Below are positions 1 to 7,923 of a DNA stretch of 64,000 nucleotides, piece after piece; within the stretch, counting starts at the first letter, position 1, and each line of letters opens with the position of its first letter. The DNA comes from Lachnospiraceae bacterium M18-1 (GTDB lineage Bacteria > Bacillota > Clostridia > Lachnospirales > Lachnospiraceae): contig KE159609.1 of NCBI GenBank assembly GCA_000403295.2, positions 960,725 to 1,024,724 on the forward strand, written 5' to 3'. The position numbers and the translations under genes were made by a program. The notes under the pieces are model-generated. The model ran no database searches, was not told the DNA's origin, and was given only the letters and a program-made list of their open reading frames with translations.

Positions 1-1
1 G

Positions 2-1042
2 TCATCAGGAAACATCCCGGACAAACCTGAGAATCAGAGGACATTGATCGTAGATGCTGCCTGTGCTCCGGTAAATATCCGCTATCCCCAGGATGTCTCT
101 CTGCTGAATGAAGCCCGCGAGAAACTGGAAGTGATCATCTATCGTTTTTGTAAAGCTTATAATCTGAAACTGCCAAGGCGGTACAGCAGGAAAGCAAGAA
201 AAGAGTATCTGGCGTTCGCAAAGAGCAAGAAGCATACAACAAAGCAGATACGAAAGGCAATCAAAAAACAGCTTTCCTTTGTACACAGAGACCTTGGCTA
301 CCTGGAGCGCTATATGAGTGAAGGCTATGCGCCCACCCGGAAAGAGATTCCTCTTCTGTTGACGATTGGGAAACTTTACGAACAGCAGAAGTACATGTAT
401 GAAAACAAAACACATGTAGTAGAAAACCGTATTGTCAGTATCAGCCAGCCATGGCTTCGCCCAATCATAAGGGGAAAAGAGAAAACACCGGTTGAGTTTG
501 GCGCGAAGCTGGATTTAAGCATAGATGAAAAGGGTTATGCCCGGATTGAAACGATCTCATTCGATGCGTATAACGAAAGTCCCCATCTCCAGGAGGCGGT
601 CATCAGGTATTATGAACGCACAGGAAGTTATCCTGAGCGTGTATTGGTGGACCAGATTTACAGAACCAGAGCAAACCGGAACTTTTGTAAAGAACATGGG
701 ATCCGGATTTCAGGACCAAAGCTTGGAAGGCCAAGTAAAACCGAACAGGCAAAAGCAGATAAAAAGCAGGAATATCAGGACAATACGGATCGAATCGAAA
801 TCGAGCGTGAATTCAGTGTCGAAAAGCATAGTTACGGATTGGGGCTGATCGTAACCCGATTGGAAACAACCCAGCTGATCTCTATAGCGCTGTCTGTATT
901 GACTGCGAATCTTTTAAAAATGCAGAGGAAGATTCTCTGCGCCTTTTTGCGGTTTTTAGAGGACTGTAAAAAGGATAGTAATTTGAAAATACATCTGTTA
1001 AATTTTATTGAGTCGAGCAAAGAATTTTCTATAATGTACTAA
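2..1042 (+). CDS. IS5/IS1182-like DDE transposase, 5' end cut by the window edge
   Basis: The frame is open from base 2, before the first TTG at 44, so the gene begins outside the window. The visible part reads SSGNIPDKPENQ then VDAACAPVNIRYPQD, typical of the middle and C-terminal half of IS5/IS1182-type transposases (DDE, RNase H fold). VDAA and VDQIYRT are plausible catalytic-core segments. A basic helical linker and the motif ISGPKLGRP follow, and the C-terminal part ends with hydrophobic LISIALSVLTANLLK as in this family. It would cut and rejoin the element ends. About 100-150 N-terminal residues are out of view. Whether the copy is intact cannot be judged here. Confidence 0.85.
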   Translation, partial: SSGNIPDKPENQRTLIVDAACAPVNIRYPQDVSLLNEAREKLEVIIYRFCKAYNLKLPRRYSRKARKEYLAFAKSKKHTTKQIRKAIKKQLSFVHRDLGYLERYMSEGYAPTRKEIPLLLTIGKLYEQQKYMYENKTHVVENRIVSISQPWLRPIIRGKEKTPVEFGAKLDLSIDEKGYARIETISFDAYNESPHLQEAVIRYYERTGSYPERVLVDQIYRTRANRNFCKEHGIRISGPKLGRPSKTEQAKADKKQEYQDNTDRIEIEREFSVEKHSYGLGLIVTRLETTQLISIALSVLTANLLKMQRKILCAFLRFLEDCKKDSNLKIHLLNFIESSKEFSIMY

Positions 1043-1276
1043 AAAAATCATTGTAACTTCGACTTAATCAGCAGTCACTACTTATGCTTTTTGTTTTATC
1101 TGTATCCTTTTGCTGTAGATGTAATGAAACAGATGCGGCTGTTTGAAAGCTTCGGGTATTTGCACCATTCCAATACGGGGACTTCAGCTGTGATATTGTT
1201 TGCTGCCGGATTGGCAGTTTGGATCATTTCTTTTGAAATTTCGAAAAAGATATTTGACGGGAAGGACTTAGTATAA
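1043..1276 (+). pseudogene. C-terminal remnant of a membrane protein, possibly an ABC-2 permease
   Basis: The frame is open right after the transposase stop. From TTG 1091 it encodes about 61 residues ending in a hydrophobic helix (TSAVILFAAGLAVWIISFEI) followed by a short basic tail and KDLV. That ending resembles the last transmembrane segment of ABC-2 type permeases. No ribosome site or upstream domain is present, so it is best read as the 3' end of a gene whose front was displaced by the neighbouring insertion sequence. The family assignment is a guess; the single C-terminal membrane helix is what is seen. Confidence 0.35.
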
Positions 1277-1312
1277 AGTGAACCGTGTGAAACGGCCGGA
1301 TATCCGGAGGAA

Positions 1313-1375
1313 AGAGAGAATCCCATTGTATTTCAGGACTTTGAGAAAGGCATAAAGTACAAGGGATTCTCTTTC
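1313..1375. repeat. Inverted repeat between the left-edge remnant and the anti-sigma gene
   Basis: AGAGAATCCC near 1315 pairs with GGGATTCTCT near 1366, with about 40 nt between. It lies just past the end of the minus-strand anti-sigma gene and past the plus-strand remnant. It could be a transcript-end structure or an IS-associated repeat. No T-run decides the matter. Confidence 0.35.
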
Positions 1376-1426
1376 ACTGGGAATCAGGAGAAAAACGGTA
1401 TGGATCGTCAGTCCCGTGAAAAAACA

Positions 1427-2704
1427 TTACTGCAGTTCAAACGGAATTTCCGCGATCACTTGGGGCGCATTGTCGGTGCCGGCAGTCTTATCCACGATTT
1501 TTACCACAAATTGAGAAGCTCCCGCTGCATTTGCAGTGATCTCCAAAAGGGGCTGTCCGGTTGTCTCATCGGATGCGTAAGAAATATGCTCCCACTCAAC
1601 CTTTGCGCCGGCGGAATCAAAAATCTGAGGAACCAGCGCATGGGTGTCCAGTCCGAAGGGGACAAGGATTGTAAGGTGGAGACTGCTGGGGGTGGCAGCG
1701 GCCTTTGTGACGGTGAAGCCCTGGTTCTTTGACGGGCTGCTCAAGCTTCTGCTGCCGGACGGGTCTGCAGATGTACGAAAGGCCAGCTTCCAGTTTCCGC
1801 GTATGGTCTTATGCCCCATCGCCTCATGGTACGCCCCTTTATAGGTGCCGATATCTTCCAGCCTTGTGCCTCCGACTGCGTTAAAATCCAGTCTGACTTC
1901 CAGGCTATCCGCGGAAGTGAGGCCCGCGGAATCCATGGAAATGCGTACAAGCTGGACAAAAGAGCCGTCATCGCTTTTCCGAGGCTGCATGAATACAGAT
2001 GTCACCTCTGTTCCGTTTATGAAGGCCGGAGCAAAGAAGGGAAGCGGATCTCCCTCTATAAAGTTTAACGGAGTAAGGAACTCAGAGCTGTTCAATTCTT
2101 CGTCTTCTGTCCGTACGGAAAGTGTATAGTACAGGTCATAGCCGTCAAAGTATACATCGGAAATCATGACCTCTACACCGCTGTCATCGGCAATGGTTCC
2201 AGGCTCCGTGCTGCTGCCGTTTGCATTGACTTCGGATTTTGCGGTACCAGTGTCTGCATCACTGCCGGATTTTGCGGAGCTTCCGTCTGTATCACTTTGC
2301 GGAGCTTCTGCCTTTTTCGAATATTTTTCAATCTCTTCATATGCGGTTTTGTCCTTTGGATCTGTACGGCTGTTGGCTTCCTGGATTTTTTTAAAGAGAT
2401 TTCCTATAATCGGAAGATCCCTTGCAAGTGCCGGCTGGCTGAAAAGCAGACCGCCGGCACTTATTGTAATCACGGCTGCCGCAGTTGCTGCGGCCCATGC
2501 TGCCATCCGCCGCTTTCCCTGCCGTGTATGCGCTGTGTTTGTTTGTTCTGCACTTATTTGCTCTGTATTTTGCTTCACGGTACGTTCCTTTTGGGGCCTG
2601 CGGCTCAAAATCTGCCGATATGCTTCGTTCAGCTTTTCATCTACCGCATCGGGAATGACCAGCTCCCGGCAAAGCTCCTGTTTCATTTTTTGTTCTAAAT
2701 TCAT
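1427..2704 (-). CDS. DUF4179-type anti-sigma factor, membrane-anchored
   Basis: 425 residues. The N-terminal ~65 residues are cytoplasmic and would bind the sigma factor encoded just upstream. One transmembrane helix follows (about 69-90, alanine-rich, VITISAGGLLFSQPALA), with the ARDLPIIGNLF segment typical of DUF4179 proteins. A Ser/Thr/Asp-rich linker (about 120-175) leads to a large extracellular part. The likely role is holding the ECF sigma factor inactive until an envelope signal arrives. The start at 2704 is supported by GGAGGTG seven bases upstream. It is 57 bp downstream of the sigma gene on the same strand, so the two form an operon. The sensed signal is not evident. Confidence 0.82.
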   Translation of the reverse strand: MNLEQKMKQELCRELVIPDAVDEKLNEAYRQILSRRPQKERTVKQNTEQISAEQTNTAHTRQGKRRMAAWAAATAAAVITISAGGLLFSQPALARDLPIIGNLFKKIQEANSRTDPKDKTAYEEIEKYSKKAEAPQSDTDGSSAKSGSDADTGTAKSEVNANGSSTEPGTIADDSGVEVMISDVYFDGYDLYYTLSVRTEDEELNSSEFLTPLNFIEGDPLPFFAPAFINGTEVTSVFMQPRKSDDGSFVQLVRISMDSAGLTSADSLEVRLDFNAVGGTRLEDIGTYKGAYHEAMGHKTIRGNWKLAFRTSADPSGSRSLSSPSKNQGFTVTKAAATPSSLHLTILVPFGLDTHALVPQIFDSAGAKVEWEHISYASDETTGQPLLEITANAAGASQFVVKIVDKTAGTDNAPQVIAEIPFELQ

Positions 2705-2761
2705 TAATTACACCTCCAAATTTTTGTAACCAATTTGCATAGAAAATGGACTTTCTGCCTG

Positions 2762-3313
2762 TTATCTGCGGGGCATGGCCTGCCTGGATTCGGAATAGGA
2801 AATTTCTTGTAAATAAAGCCTTCTGTACAGATCCCTGCCCCTGGAAAGCCTGGTTTTGATTGTGTTTTCGTTCAGACCCAGGAGCTCGGCGATCTCTTTG
2901 ACGCTAAATTCCTCCGCATAGTATAAAAGCAGTACGAGCCGGTATTTTGCGTCGATCTGCTCCATCAGCCTGGAAAATTCAAGATTGTCTGTCACCTCTT
3001 TTTCCGGGCCGGGGTTCTCATCGTGCTCCCGCAGTTCCTGGATTGATGCCAGTTTATGCCGTTCTTTGAGGATTCTGCGGCAGTGGTTTATCAGGATCTT
3101 AAACATCCAGGCTTTGAATACGGAAGGATTTTTCAATGTGCTTATTTTTTCATAGCAGGTCAGCGCCGTGTCCTGGATGGCATCGGCCGCGTCTGGGGCG
3201 TTTTTTAAAATTCCGAACGCAATACGGAACATTTCCTGCTTATAGTTTTCGATCAGCGTGATCAGCGCCTCACCGTCGCCGCTCTGGGCCTGCTCGATCA
3301 GCGAATGGTTCAT
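2762..3313 (-). CDS. ECF RNA polymerase sigma factor
   Basis: About 183 residues from MNHSLIEQAQ. Region 2 (IAFGILKNAPDAADAIQDTALTCYEKI, with FKAWMFKILINHC) and region 4 (VLLLYYAEEFSVKEIAELLGLNENTIKTRLSRGR) are both clear, giving an ECF sigma-70 factor. The start at 3313 is chosen because AAAGGAG lies just upstream. The longer in-frame reading from 3388 would place coding sequence over the likely promoter. It forms an operon with the DUF4179 anti-sigma gene behind it and probably autoregulates from an ECF-type promoter. The regulon is unknown. Confidence 0.9.
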   Translation of the reverse strand: MNHSLIEQAQSGDGEALITLIENYKQEMFRIAFGILKNAPDAADAIQDTALTCYEKISTLKNPSVFKAWMFKILINHCRRILKERHKLASIQELREHDENPGPEKEVTDNLEFSRLMEQIDAKYRLVLLLYYAEEFSVKEIAELLGLNENTIKTRLSRGRDLYRRLYLQEISYSESRQAMPRR

Positions 3314-3355
3314 GTATACCGCTCCTTTCGTCTTTGCTGCTGCAGCATTACACAT

Positions 3356-3387
3356 ATTAAGATAAAATAAAGGGGGAAAAGGTTTCA
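3356..3387 (-). promoter_or_regulatory. Candidate ECF-type autoregulatory promoter
   Basis: On the minus strand TGAAACC (3387-3381) is followed after 16 bp by TATCTTAAT (3364-3356). TGAAAC is a common ECF -35 element and the spacing is right; the -10 is a weaker match to the CGTC-type consensus. The site is about 45 bp upstream of the chosen sigma start. Confidence 0.45.
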
Positions 3388-3586
3388 TATTTTTTGAATT
3401 AATTGGCTTGACCGGCTTATAAAGAAATCATCAGAGAAGAGATGAAAAATATAGTACTCAAAAGAAAATATCCTTTTATTTTCACAGGCGGCACCTTCTT
3501 TCGTGATTTGTTTTTCTTTATTATATCAGGCTTTTTGCAAACTCACAAATGATTCGAAAGAATGCTGCATTGGATTTGATGGAAAC

Positions 3587-3733
3587 GTTACAGGTCACAC
3601 CTTGACCAGGTGTGACCTGTAACTCAGGCCGCCATTTAAAATTCCCTTCGGCAATGGGCGGCCTGAATACCAGCTTTTATGTGCATCCTCCCGACCAATC
3701 AGCGTGGTGATTGGTCGGGGTGTGACATGTAAC
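3587..3733. repeat. Nested structured intergenic repeat (three hairpins, two possible outer partners)
   Basis: GTTACAGGTCACACCT (3587-3602) is perfectly complementary to 3608-3623. A second hairpin pairs CAGGCCGCC (3625) with GGCGGCCTG (3657-3665), and a third pairs 3691-3701 with 3708-3718. GGTGTGACATGTAAC (3719-3733) is a near copy (one mismatch) of 3609-3623, so the first arm can also pair across the whole element as an outer stem. Nothing coding is visible in the 3389-3906 interval apart from this element and the hip promoter. Confidence 0.75.
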
Positions 3734-3771
3734 ATGGAAACACCTTATACAAAAGAATTTTGCCTGGGCCG

Positions 3772-3800
3772 TTGAATAAAATATTGGAAAAGTGTATAAT
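3772..3800 (+). promoter_or_regulatory. Sigma-A promoter of the hipBA operon
   Basis: TTGAAT (3772-3777), 17 bp spacer, TATAAT (3795-3800). The first operator arm begins five bases after the -10, so bound HipB-like protein would cover the start point. Confidence 0.8.
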
Positions 3801-3804
3801 AAAA

Positions 3805-3865
3805 ATAGATAATATATGAGCTGTTTTTATGGAAAAATGCATAAAATAGATCATATATTATCTAT
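3805..3865. promoter_or_regulatory. HipB-type operator pair
   Basis: ATAGATAATATATGA (3805-3819) has a perfect 15-bp inverted copy at 3851-3865, 31 bp apart, between the -10 and the hipB start. HipB-like repressors bind inverted operators in front of their own genes, and the spacing would allow DNA bending or looping. The assignment to HipB rests on position. Confidence 0.75.
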
Positions 3866-3906
3866 ACTGAAAAGAAACTGTATATGCAAAGGAGAGGTGT
3901 AATAAG

Positions 3907-4188
3907 ATGGCGGCAGAATATGTATGGGAGACGCCGGAAGAGATGGATCTGCTCCTGGCGCAGAGAATACGAAGGATTCGGAAGCGGCGTTTAGTTTCAC
4001 AGGAAAAGCTGAGCCAGATGAGCGGAGTCAGTTTTGGATCAATCAAGCGTTTTGAAACGACAGGAAAGATTTCCCTGCTTTCCCTGACAAAGCTTGCGGT
4101 TGCGCTCGACTGCGGGGATGAGATCCGAAATATGTTTACACAGATTTCATATCGGAATATAGAGGAGGTTATTCGTGAAGGCAGATAG
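3907..4188 (+). CDS. hipB: HipB-like XRE antitoxin/repressor
   Basis: 93 residues with a helix-turn-helix of the XRE class at about 20-75 (LAQRIRRIRKRRLVSQEKLSQMSG, then SFGSIKRFE and SLTKLAVALD). It should neutralise the adjacent HipA kinase and repress the operon by binding the inverted operator upstream. The start is ATG 3907, preceded by GGAGAGGTG. Its end overlaps the hipA start by 14 bp, as is common for hipBA pairs. The sequence GTTTGSIKRFE-like recognition helix is a family hallmark; which bases it contacts is not determined. Confidence 0.88.
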   Translation: MAAEYVWETPEEMDLLLAQRIRRIRKRRLVSQEKLSQMSGVSFGSIKRFETTGKISLLSLTKLAVALDCGDEIRNMFTQISYRNIEEVIREGR

Positions 4189-5338
4189 ATATCTTAAGGT
4201 GCTGTATCAAGGCAGGCTGGCAGGTACACTGGCCCTTACACCGGAAAAAAAGGCGGCATTCGAGTATGCAGACGAATGGCTGAAGGACGGTTTTTCCATC
4301 AGTCCGTTTTCCCTTCCTCTGAAAAAACAGGTATTCATCCCTCAAAAAGACTATTTTCACGGCCTGTTCGGCGTATTTGCGGACAGCCTGCCGGATGCGT
4401 GGGGAAATATTCTATTGAACAGGCTTTTAAAGAAAAAGGGGATCAATGCGGATCAGATGGATATACTGGACCGGCTGGCAATTGTCGGGAGTTCCGGAAT
4501 GGGGGCATTGACCTATCAGCCGGAAATACAGGTGGCAGAGGAGGGGAGCGGCCTGGATCTGGATTATCTGTCAGAGCAATGCCAGAGTATTTTGGAGACA
4601 GAATACGCGGAGGAACTGGACCGGCTTTATCACCTGGGAGGTACCAGCGGCGGCGCAAGGCCCAAAATCATGACAAAAATAGGGGAAGAGGATTGGATTA
4701 TTAAATTTCCGGCTCGACATATAGATGGGGAAGAGAGCGGATTTATGGAATACGAGTACGCAAAGTGTGCGGCTGCATGCAAAATCCAGATGTCCGAGAC
4801 AAAATTATTTCCTTCTCAGAAGTGCAGTGGATACTTTGGAACAAAGCGATTTGACAGGGTGAGGGCGGACGGTGCAGGTGAAACGAAAAAAATTCATATG
4901 CTGACAGCGGCCGCATTGCTGGAATTGGATTTTGAGAAGCCGAGTCTGGATTATCACAGCCTGATGAAGCTGACAAAAATTTTAACAAGAAATAACCAGG
5001 AAGATATGCAGAGTATGTTCCGCAGGATGTGTTTCAATGTGTTTGCCCACAACCGGGACGACCATTCGAAAAATTTTTCGTTTCTTTATGATGAAGAGAA
5101 AGATTGCTGGCGGCTGAGTCTGGCATACGATCTGACTTACAGTACGACATATTATGGTGAGCATACCACAACCGTGGACGGAGAAGGGGCTTCTCCGGGA
5201 ATCAGAGAAATCCTGGCAGTGGGAACAGCGGCTGGGCTGGGGAAAAGGTACTGTGAAGCCGCTGCGCAGGAGATTTTGGAGAAGGTGAAACAGATGCTGG
5301 GGAGGTATTTATCATGCGGTTGTTTATGGAAGTTATGA
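4175..5338 (+). CDS. hipA: HipA family serine/threonine kinase toxin
   Basis: 387 residues. The N-terminal HipA domain (about 5-110) is followed by a kinase domain. GGTSGGARPK at 155-164 is the flexible nucleotide loop holding the autophosphorylated serine. WIIKFP (K177) supplies the ATP-contacting lysine, HNRDDHSKN (292-300) is the catalytic loop and AYDLTYS (D319) the metal-binding aspartate. All active-site residues are present, so the toxin is probably functional. Known HipA proteins phosphorylate glutamyl-tRNA synthetase; the target here is unknown. It follows hipB with overlap and precedes a DUF4869 gene by 19 bp. Confidence 0.9.
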   Translation: MKADRYLKVLYQGRLAGTLALTPEKKAAFEYADEWLKDGFSISPFSLPLKKQVFIPQKDYFHGLFGVFADSLPDAWGNILLNRLLKKKGINADQMDILDRLAIVGSSGMGALTYQPEIQVAEEGSGLDLDYLSEQCQSILETEYAEELDRLYHLGGTSGGARPKIMTKIGEEDWIIKFPARHIDGEESGFMEYEYAKCAAACKIQMSETKLFPSQKCSGYFGTKRFDRVRADGAGETKKIHMLTAAALLELDFEKPSLDYHSLMKLTKILTRNNQEDMQSMFRRMCFNVFAHNRDDHSKNFSFLYDEEKDCWRLSLAYDLTYSTTYYGEHTTTVDGEGASPGIREILAVGTAAGLGKRYCEAAAQEILEKVKQMLGRYLSCGCLWKL

Positions 5339-5357
5339 CTTTCGGAGGGCAGAAATT

Positions 5358-5861
5358 ATGCTGAACATCATTTTCAACAGAGGCACAAGGGACATCGAAA
5401 ATAGGAATTATGTGTTTAGCCCGGACACCTATTTTAAATATAACTATGAGGAAGAATGGTTTGAGGATGAACTGGTGAAGGAAATGGTTTTGGATGTAGA
5501 CAGTTCATCGGTAATATCTGCGCATGCAATTGACAGTCCAGTTCTTGGGGCAATCGCTCCGGAAAGACTGTCAGGCGGTGTGAAAGCCCTTATTATTATG
5601 TACAAAGAGCCGTCTTTAATAGTGAACGCCTCTTCCTGCGGGAATAATTGTGCAAAATGGATATTAGAGATTGGGAAAATACAGGATATTACCATCAGGC
5701 CCGGATATGAGATGGAGTTTGAAGAGCCTTTTGAAATCTGTATCAAAAACAGTGGAAAAGTGGTTCATAGCTACGTTGATTTTCTAAAAGAATTTCAGGA
5801 GGTGGAGATTTTTGAAGGGGAATATCAAAGTGATTGTCTCCACCAAAAAGCTGCGTTATGA
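5358..5861 (+). CDS. DUF4869 domain protein, hip operon member
   Basis: 167 residues resembling the DUF4869 family of Firmicutes, with FDDEW-like YNYEEEWFEDELVKEMV near the N terminus and IAPERLSGGVKALIIMY in the middle, then CGNNCAKWI. No signal peptide or membrane helix. GGAGGG lies just before ATG 5358. It begins 19 bp after hipA and overlaps the next (broken) P-loop gene by 50 bp, so the four genes look co-transcribed. Function is unknown. The position suggests a partner of the P-loop protein rather than of HipA, which works with HipB alone in characterised systems. Confidence 0.7.
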   Translation: MLNIIFNRGTRDIENRNYVFSPDTYFKYNYEEEWFEDELVKEMVLDVDSSSVISAHAIDSPVLGAIAPERLSGGVKALIIMYKEPSLIVNASSCGNNCAKWILEIGKIQDITIRPGYEMEFEEPFEICIKNSGKVVHSYVDFLKEFQEVEIFEGEYQSDCLHQKAAL

Positions 5862-6277
5862 GTTAAATCTGCGCAGGAATATTACGGTGATTCAGGGAGA
5901 CAGCGCTACAGGGAAGATCACTCTGATTCAGATTGTAAGCGATTATTTATCCGGAAGGACGAGGACCTGGAACGGAAGTGATATGTAACAAAAAATGTGC
6001 TGTCTTATCAGGAGATACAGAGAGTGCAGTGATACGGTTGAAAGCACTGGCGGATGCAGTTGTATTTGTAGATGAACAGGAACGATTTTTGTATTCGAAG
6101 GTATTTGCAGAGACTGTGTTAGATTCAAATTGTTATTTTGTGTTTATTGCAAGAGACGGGCTGAATATGCTGCCGTATAGTGTGAATGAGATTTATTACC
6201 TTAAGAACAGCGGTTATTATCAGAATACCAGGCAGGTGTATAATTCCATGCATCAGGTATATCCTCAAGGTATCTGA
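5812..6277 (+). pseudogene. Frameshifted P-loop protein downstream of DUF4869
   Basis: TTG 5812 has a strong site (AGGAGGTG at 5797-5804) and opens MKGNIKVIVSTKKLRYELNL, then ITVIQGDSATGKITLIQ, a Walker A loop. This frame stops at 5986-5988. The continuation (ICNKKCAVLSGDT, VVFVDEQERFLYS, YYFVFIARDGL-like, LPYSVNEIYYLKNSG) lies one frame over from about 5960 to 6277. The two parts read as a single protein of about 155 residues broken by a one-base indel. The Walker A motif also has Ile where Ser or Thr is expected. Probably an inactive ATP-binding partner of the DUF4869 protein. Confidence 0.7.
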
Positions 6278-6324
6278 TATGATCAAGGCTTTATAAGTTT
6301 ATCCTGGATTTCCCGCTGTTATGC

Positions 6325-6353
6325 TTGACATATTTTTGCTCTGAGAGTATCAT
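6325..6353 (+). promoter_or_regulatory. Sigma-A promoter of the microcompartment genes
   Basis: TTGACA (6325-6330), 17 bp, TATCAT (6348-6353), about 77 bp before the first shell-protein start. Confidence 0.75.
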
Positions 6354-6429
6354 TTTTAATAGGATAAGTATCTGAAAAATCAACGGATACGACAGAAAAA
6401 GTTCATTTCTGAAAGCGAGGAACAAATCA

Positions 6430-6795
6430 ATGGCAAGTACTCATGAGGAACAGATCAGGATCGTGCAGGAAACTGTAGCCGGCAAGGAAATCACCTTTGC
6501 CCATGTGATGGGAAGCCCGGCTCCGATCATATATCAGAAACTGGGATTAAATCCGCAGGTGGACTACCGCTCATCTGCGATTGGGATTATGAACATGACA
6601 CCGCCGGAATCCGCAGTCATTGCGTCGGATATTGCGGTGAAAAGCGGGAATGTCTATCTCGGCTTCGCAGACCGTTTTACCGGGACGCTGATCATTACAG
6701 GCGATATCTCGGAGGTGTTTTCCGCAATGACGGAGATCGTGGACTATTTCCGGGATTCCCTGGGGTATGTAGTCTGCGGCATTACGAAGAGATAA
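6430..6795 (+). CDS. eutS: EutS/PduU-type microcompartment shell protein
   Basis: 121 residues, the size of EutS/PduU, a circularly permuted single-BMC-domain hexamer protein. Diagnostic parts are ITFAHVMGSPAPIIYQKLGL, IGIMNMTPPESAVIASDIAVKSG, and GFADRFTGTLIITGDISEV. These proteins tile the facets of bacterial microcompartments. SD is GAGGAAC nine bases upstream. First gene of a three-gene set with a second EutS-like protein and EutP. No enzyme genes or other shell genes lie nearby, so it probably works with a shell encoded elsewhere, or is a remnant. Confidence 0.9.
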   Translation: MASTHEEQIRIVQETVAGKEITFAHVMGSPAPIIYQKLGLNPQVDYRSSAIGIMNMTPPESAVIASDIAVKSGNVYLGFADRFTGTLIITGDISEVFSAMTEIVDYFRDSLGYVVCGITKR

Positions 6796-6884
6796 GGCAG
6801 AGGCAAAAAAAGTCTCTGATGACTGAGAACAGGATCAAGGGCGTATCTGTGAACTACAGCAGCTACGGGACAGGAAGTGACGCG

Positions 6885-7313
6885 ATGGCTCGAATTACAA
6901 AGGAGGAACTGCTGGAAAAGCTGTTCCATAACGATTATGAACATCTAAAGGGAAAGCGGCTGCGCATGACGCGTGTGCGGGTTCCGGGCAAGGAGGTTTG
7001 TCTGGCACATGTGCTCAGCCCGTCCGAGACATGTATCTATCAGAATCTGGCCCTGCATATCGGTGTCCATGAAGGGGAAGACCATACCGGTGAATCCATC
7101 GGCCTGATTCGTTTCACCCCATGGGAAGCGGTGGTGGCAGCAGCAGATATAGCGGTAAAAAGCGCGGATGTGCAGGTTGGATTTATGGATCGCTTCTGCG
7201 GTTCTCTGATCCTCACCGGAGGTTTGTCACAGGTTCAGACCGCGGTGGAAGAGGTGGTCAGATTTTTTGGTGAAGAACTGGGCTTTCGGACCTGCGAAGT
7301 CCATAAAAATTAA
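6885..7313 (+). CDS. Second EutS/PduU-like shell protein
   Basis: About 142 residues from MARITKEELLEKLF. It shares the EutS layout: VPGKEVCLAHVLSP, IGLIRFTPWEAVVAAADIAVKSADVQVGF, MDRFCGSLILTGGLSQV. It differs from the first paralogue in a longer charged N-terminal arm (KEELLEKLFHNDYEHLKGKRLRMTRV). ATG 6885 is preferred because GGAAGTG precedes it. An in-frame ATG at 6819 would add 22 low-complexity residues and has no clear ribosome site. The pair may form mixed or distinct hexamers. It sits 90 bp after the first shell gene. Confidence 0.85.
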   Translation: MARITKEELLEKLFHNDYEHLKGKRLRMTRVRVPGKEVCLAHVLSPSETCIYQNLALHIGVHEGEDHTGESIGLIRFTPWEAVVAAADIAVKSADVQVGFMDRFCGSLILTGGLSQVQTAVEEVVRFFGEELGFRTCEVHKN

Positions 7314-7336
7314 GATGACAGGAACAGGAAGTCAAT

Positions 7337-7849
7337 ATGAAAAAACTTTTTTTGATGGGCAGGAGCGAAGCGGGAAAAACCTCTCTGACACAGGCATTAA
7401 AGGGCGAAGAGCTTCATTATGTAAAAACACAATACACCAATACCAGCGAGGACACGATCGATTCTCCGGGGGAATACGCGGAGTCAAAGTGCTTTAGTGT
7501 AGGACTTGCCTGCTTTTCCTTTGAGGCCGATGTGGTGGCGATGGTTCAGGCGGCAGACGAGCCGTACAACCTGTTTGGGCCTGGAGGCCGTTCGTTTATC
7601 CTGCGTCCGCTCATAGGGATTATTACGAAGGTGGATTCGCCCTATGCCAATATTCCGATGGTCAGGCAATGGCTGGTCAATGCAGGATGTGAACGGATCT
7701 TTCTGATCAATAATGTGACCAGAGAAGGAATTGACGAGTTGATGGAGTATCTGTCGGAGGATCTTCCCGTCCTTACACTGCAGCAGGCGAAAGACAGGCA
7801 GGCACTGGGACTGAATGAATGGGATGCTGTGCCGCTGGCCGGAGAATGA
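7337..7849 (+). CDS. eutP: EutP/PduV-like small GTPase-fold protein
   Basis: 170 residues. P-loop GRSEAGKTSL at 8-17, TIDSPGEYAE in the switch II region, ITKVD (G4) at about 95-99. This matches EutP/PduV, microcompartment-associated Ras-like proteins, reported as acetate kinase (EutP) or shell-movement factor (PduV) in enterobacteria. Third gene of the mini-operon, 24 bp after the second shell protein, followed by a hairpin with a T-run. Confidence 0.88.
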   Translation: MKKLFLMGRSEAGKTSLTQALKGEELHYVKTQYTNTSEDTIDSPGEYAESKCFSVGLACFSFEADVVAMVQAADEPYNLFGPGGRSFILRPLIGIITKVDSPYANIPMVRQWLVNAGCERIFLINNVTREGIDELMEYLSEDLPVLTLQQAKDRQALGLNEWDAVPLAGE

Positions 7850-7885
7850 CAGACTTGCCTGAAAAAGATAAAAATAAGAAAAACG

Positions 7886-7917
7886 GAGACTGCTGAATAT
7901 AGTGGTCTCTTTTTTTC
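7886..7917 (+). terminator. Rho-independent terminator after eutP
   Basis: GAGACTGCT ... AGTGGTCTC forms a stem with a GAATAT loop, followed by seven Ts. Confidence 0.65.
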
Positions 7918-7923
7918 ATTTAA

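Noticed and set aside
1096-1326. 76-codon minus-strand frame by the left edge
   Set aside because: Antisense to the membrane-protein remnant; no supporting signal.
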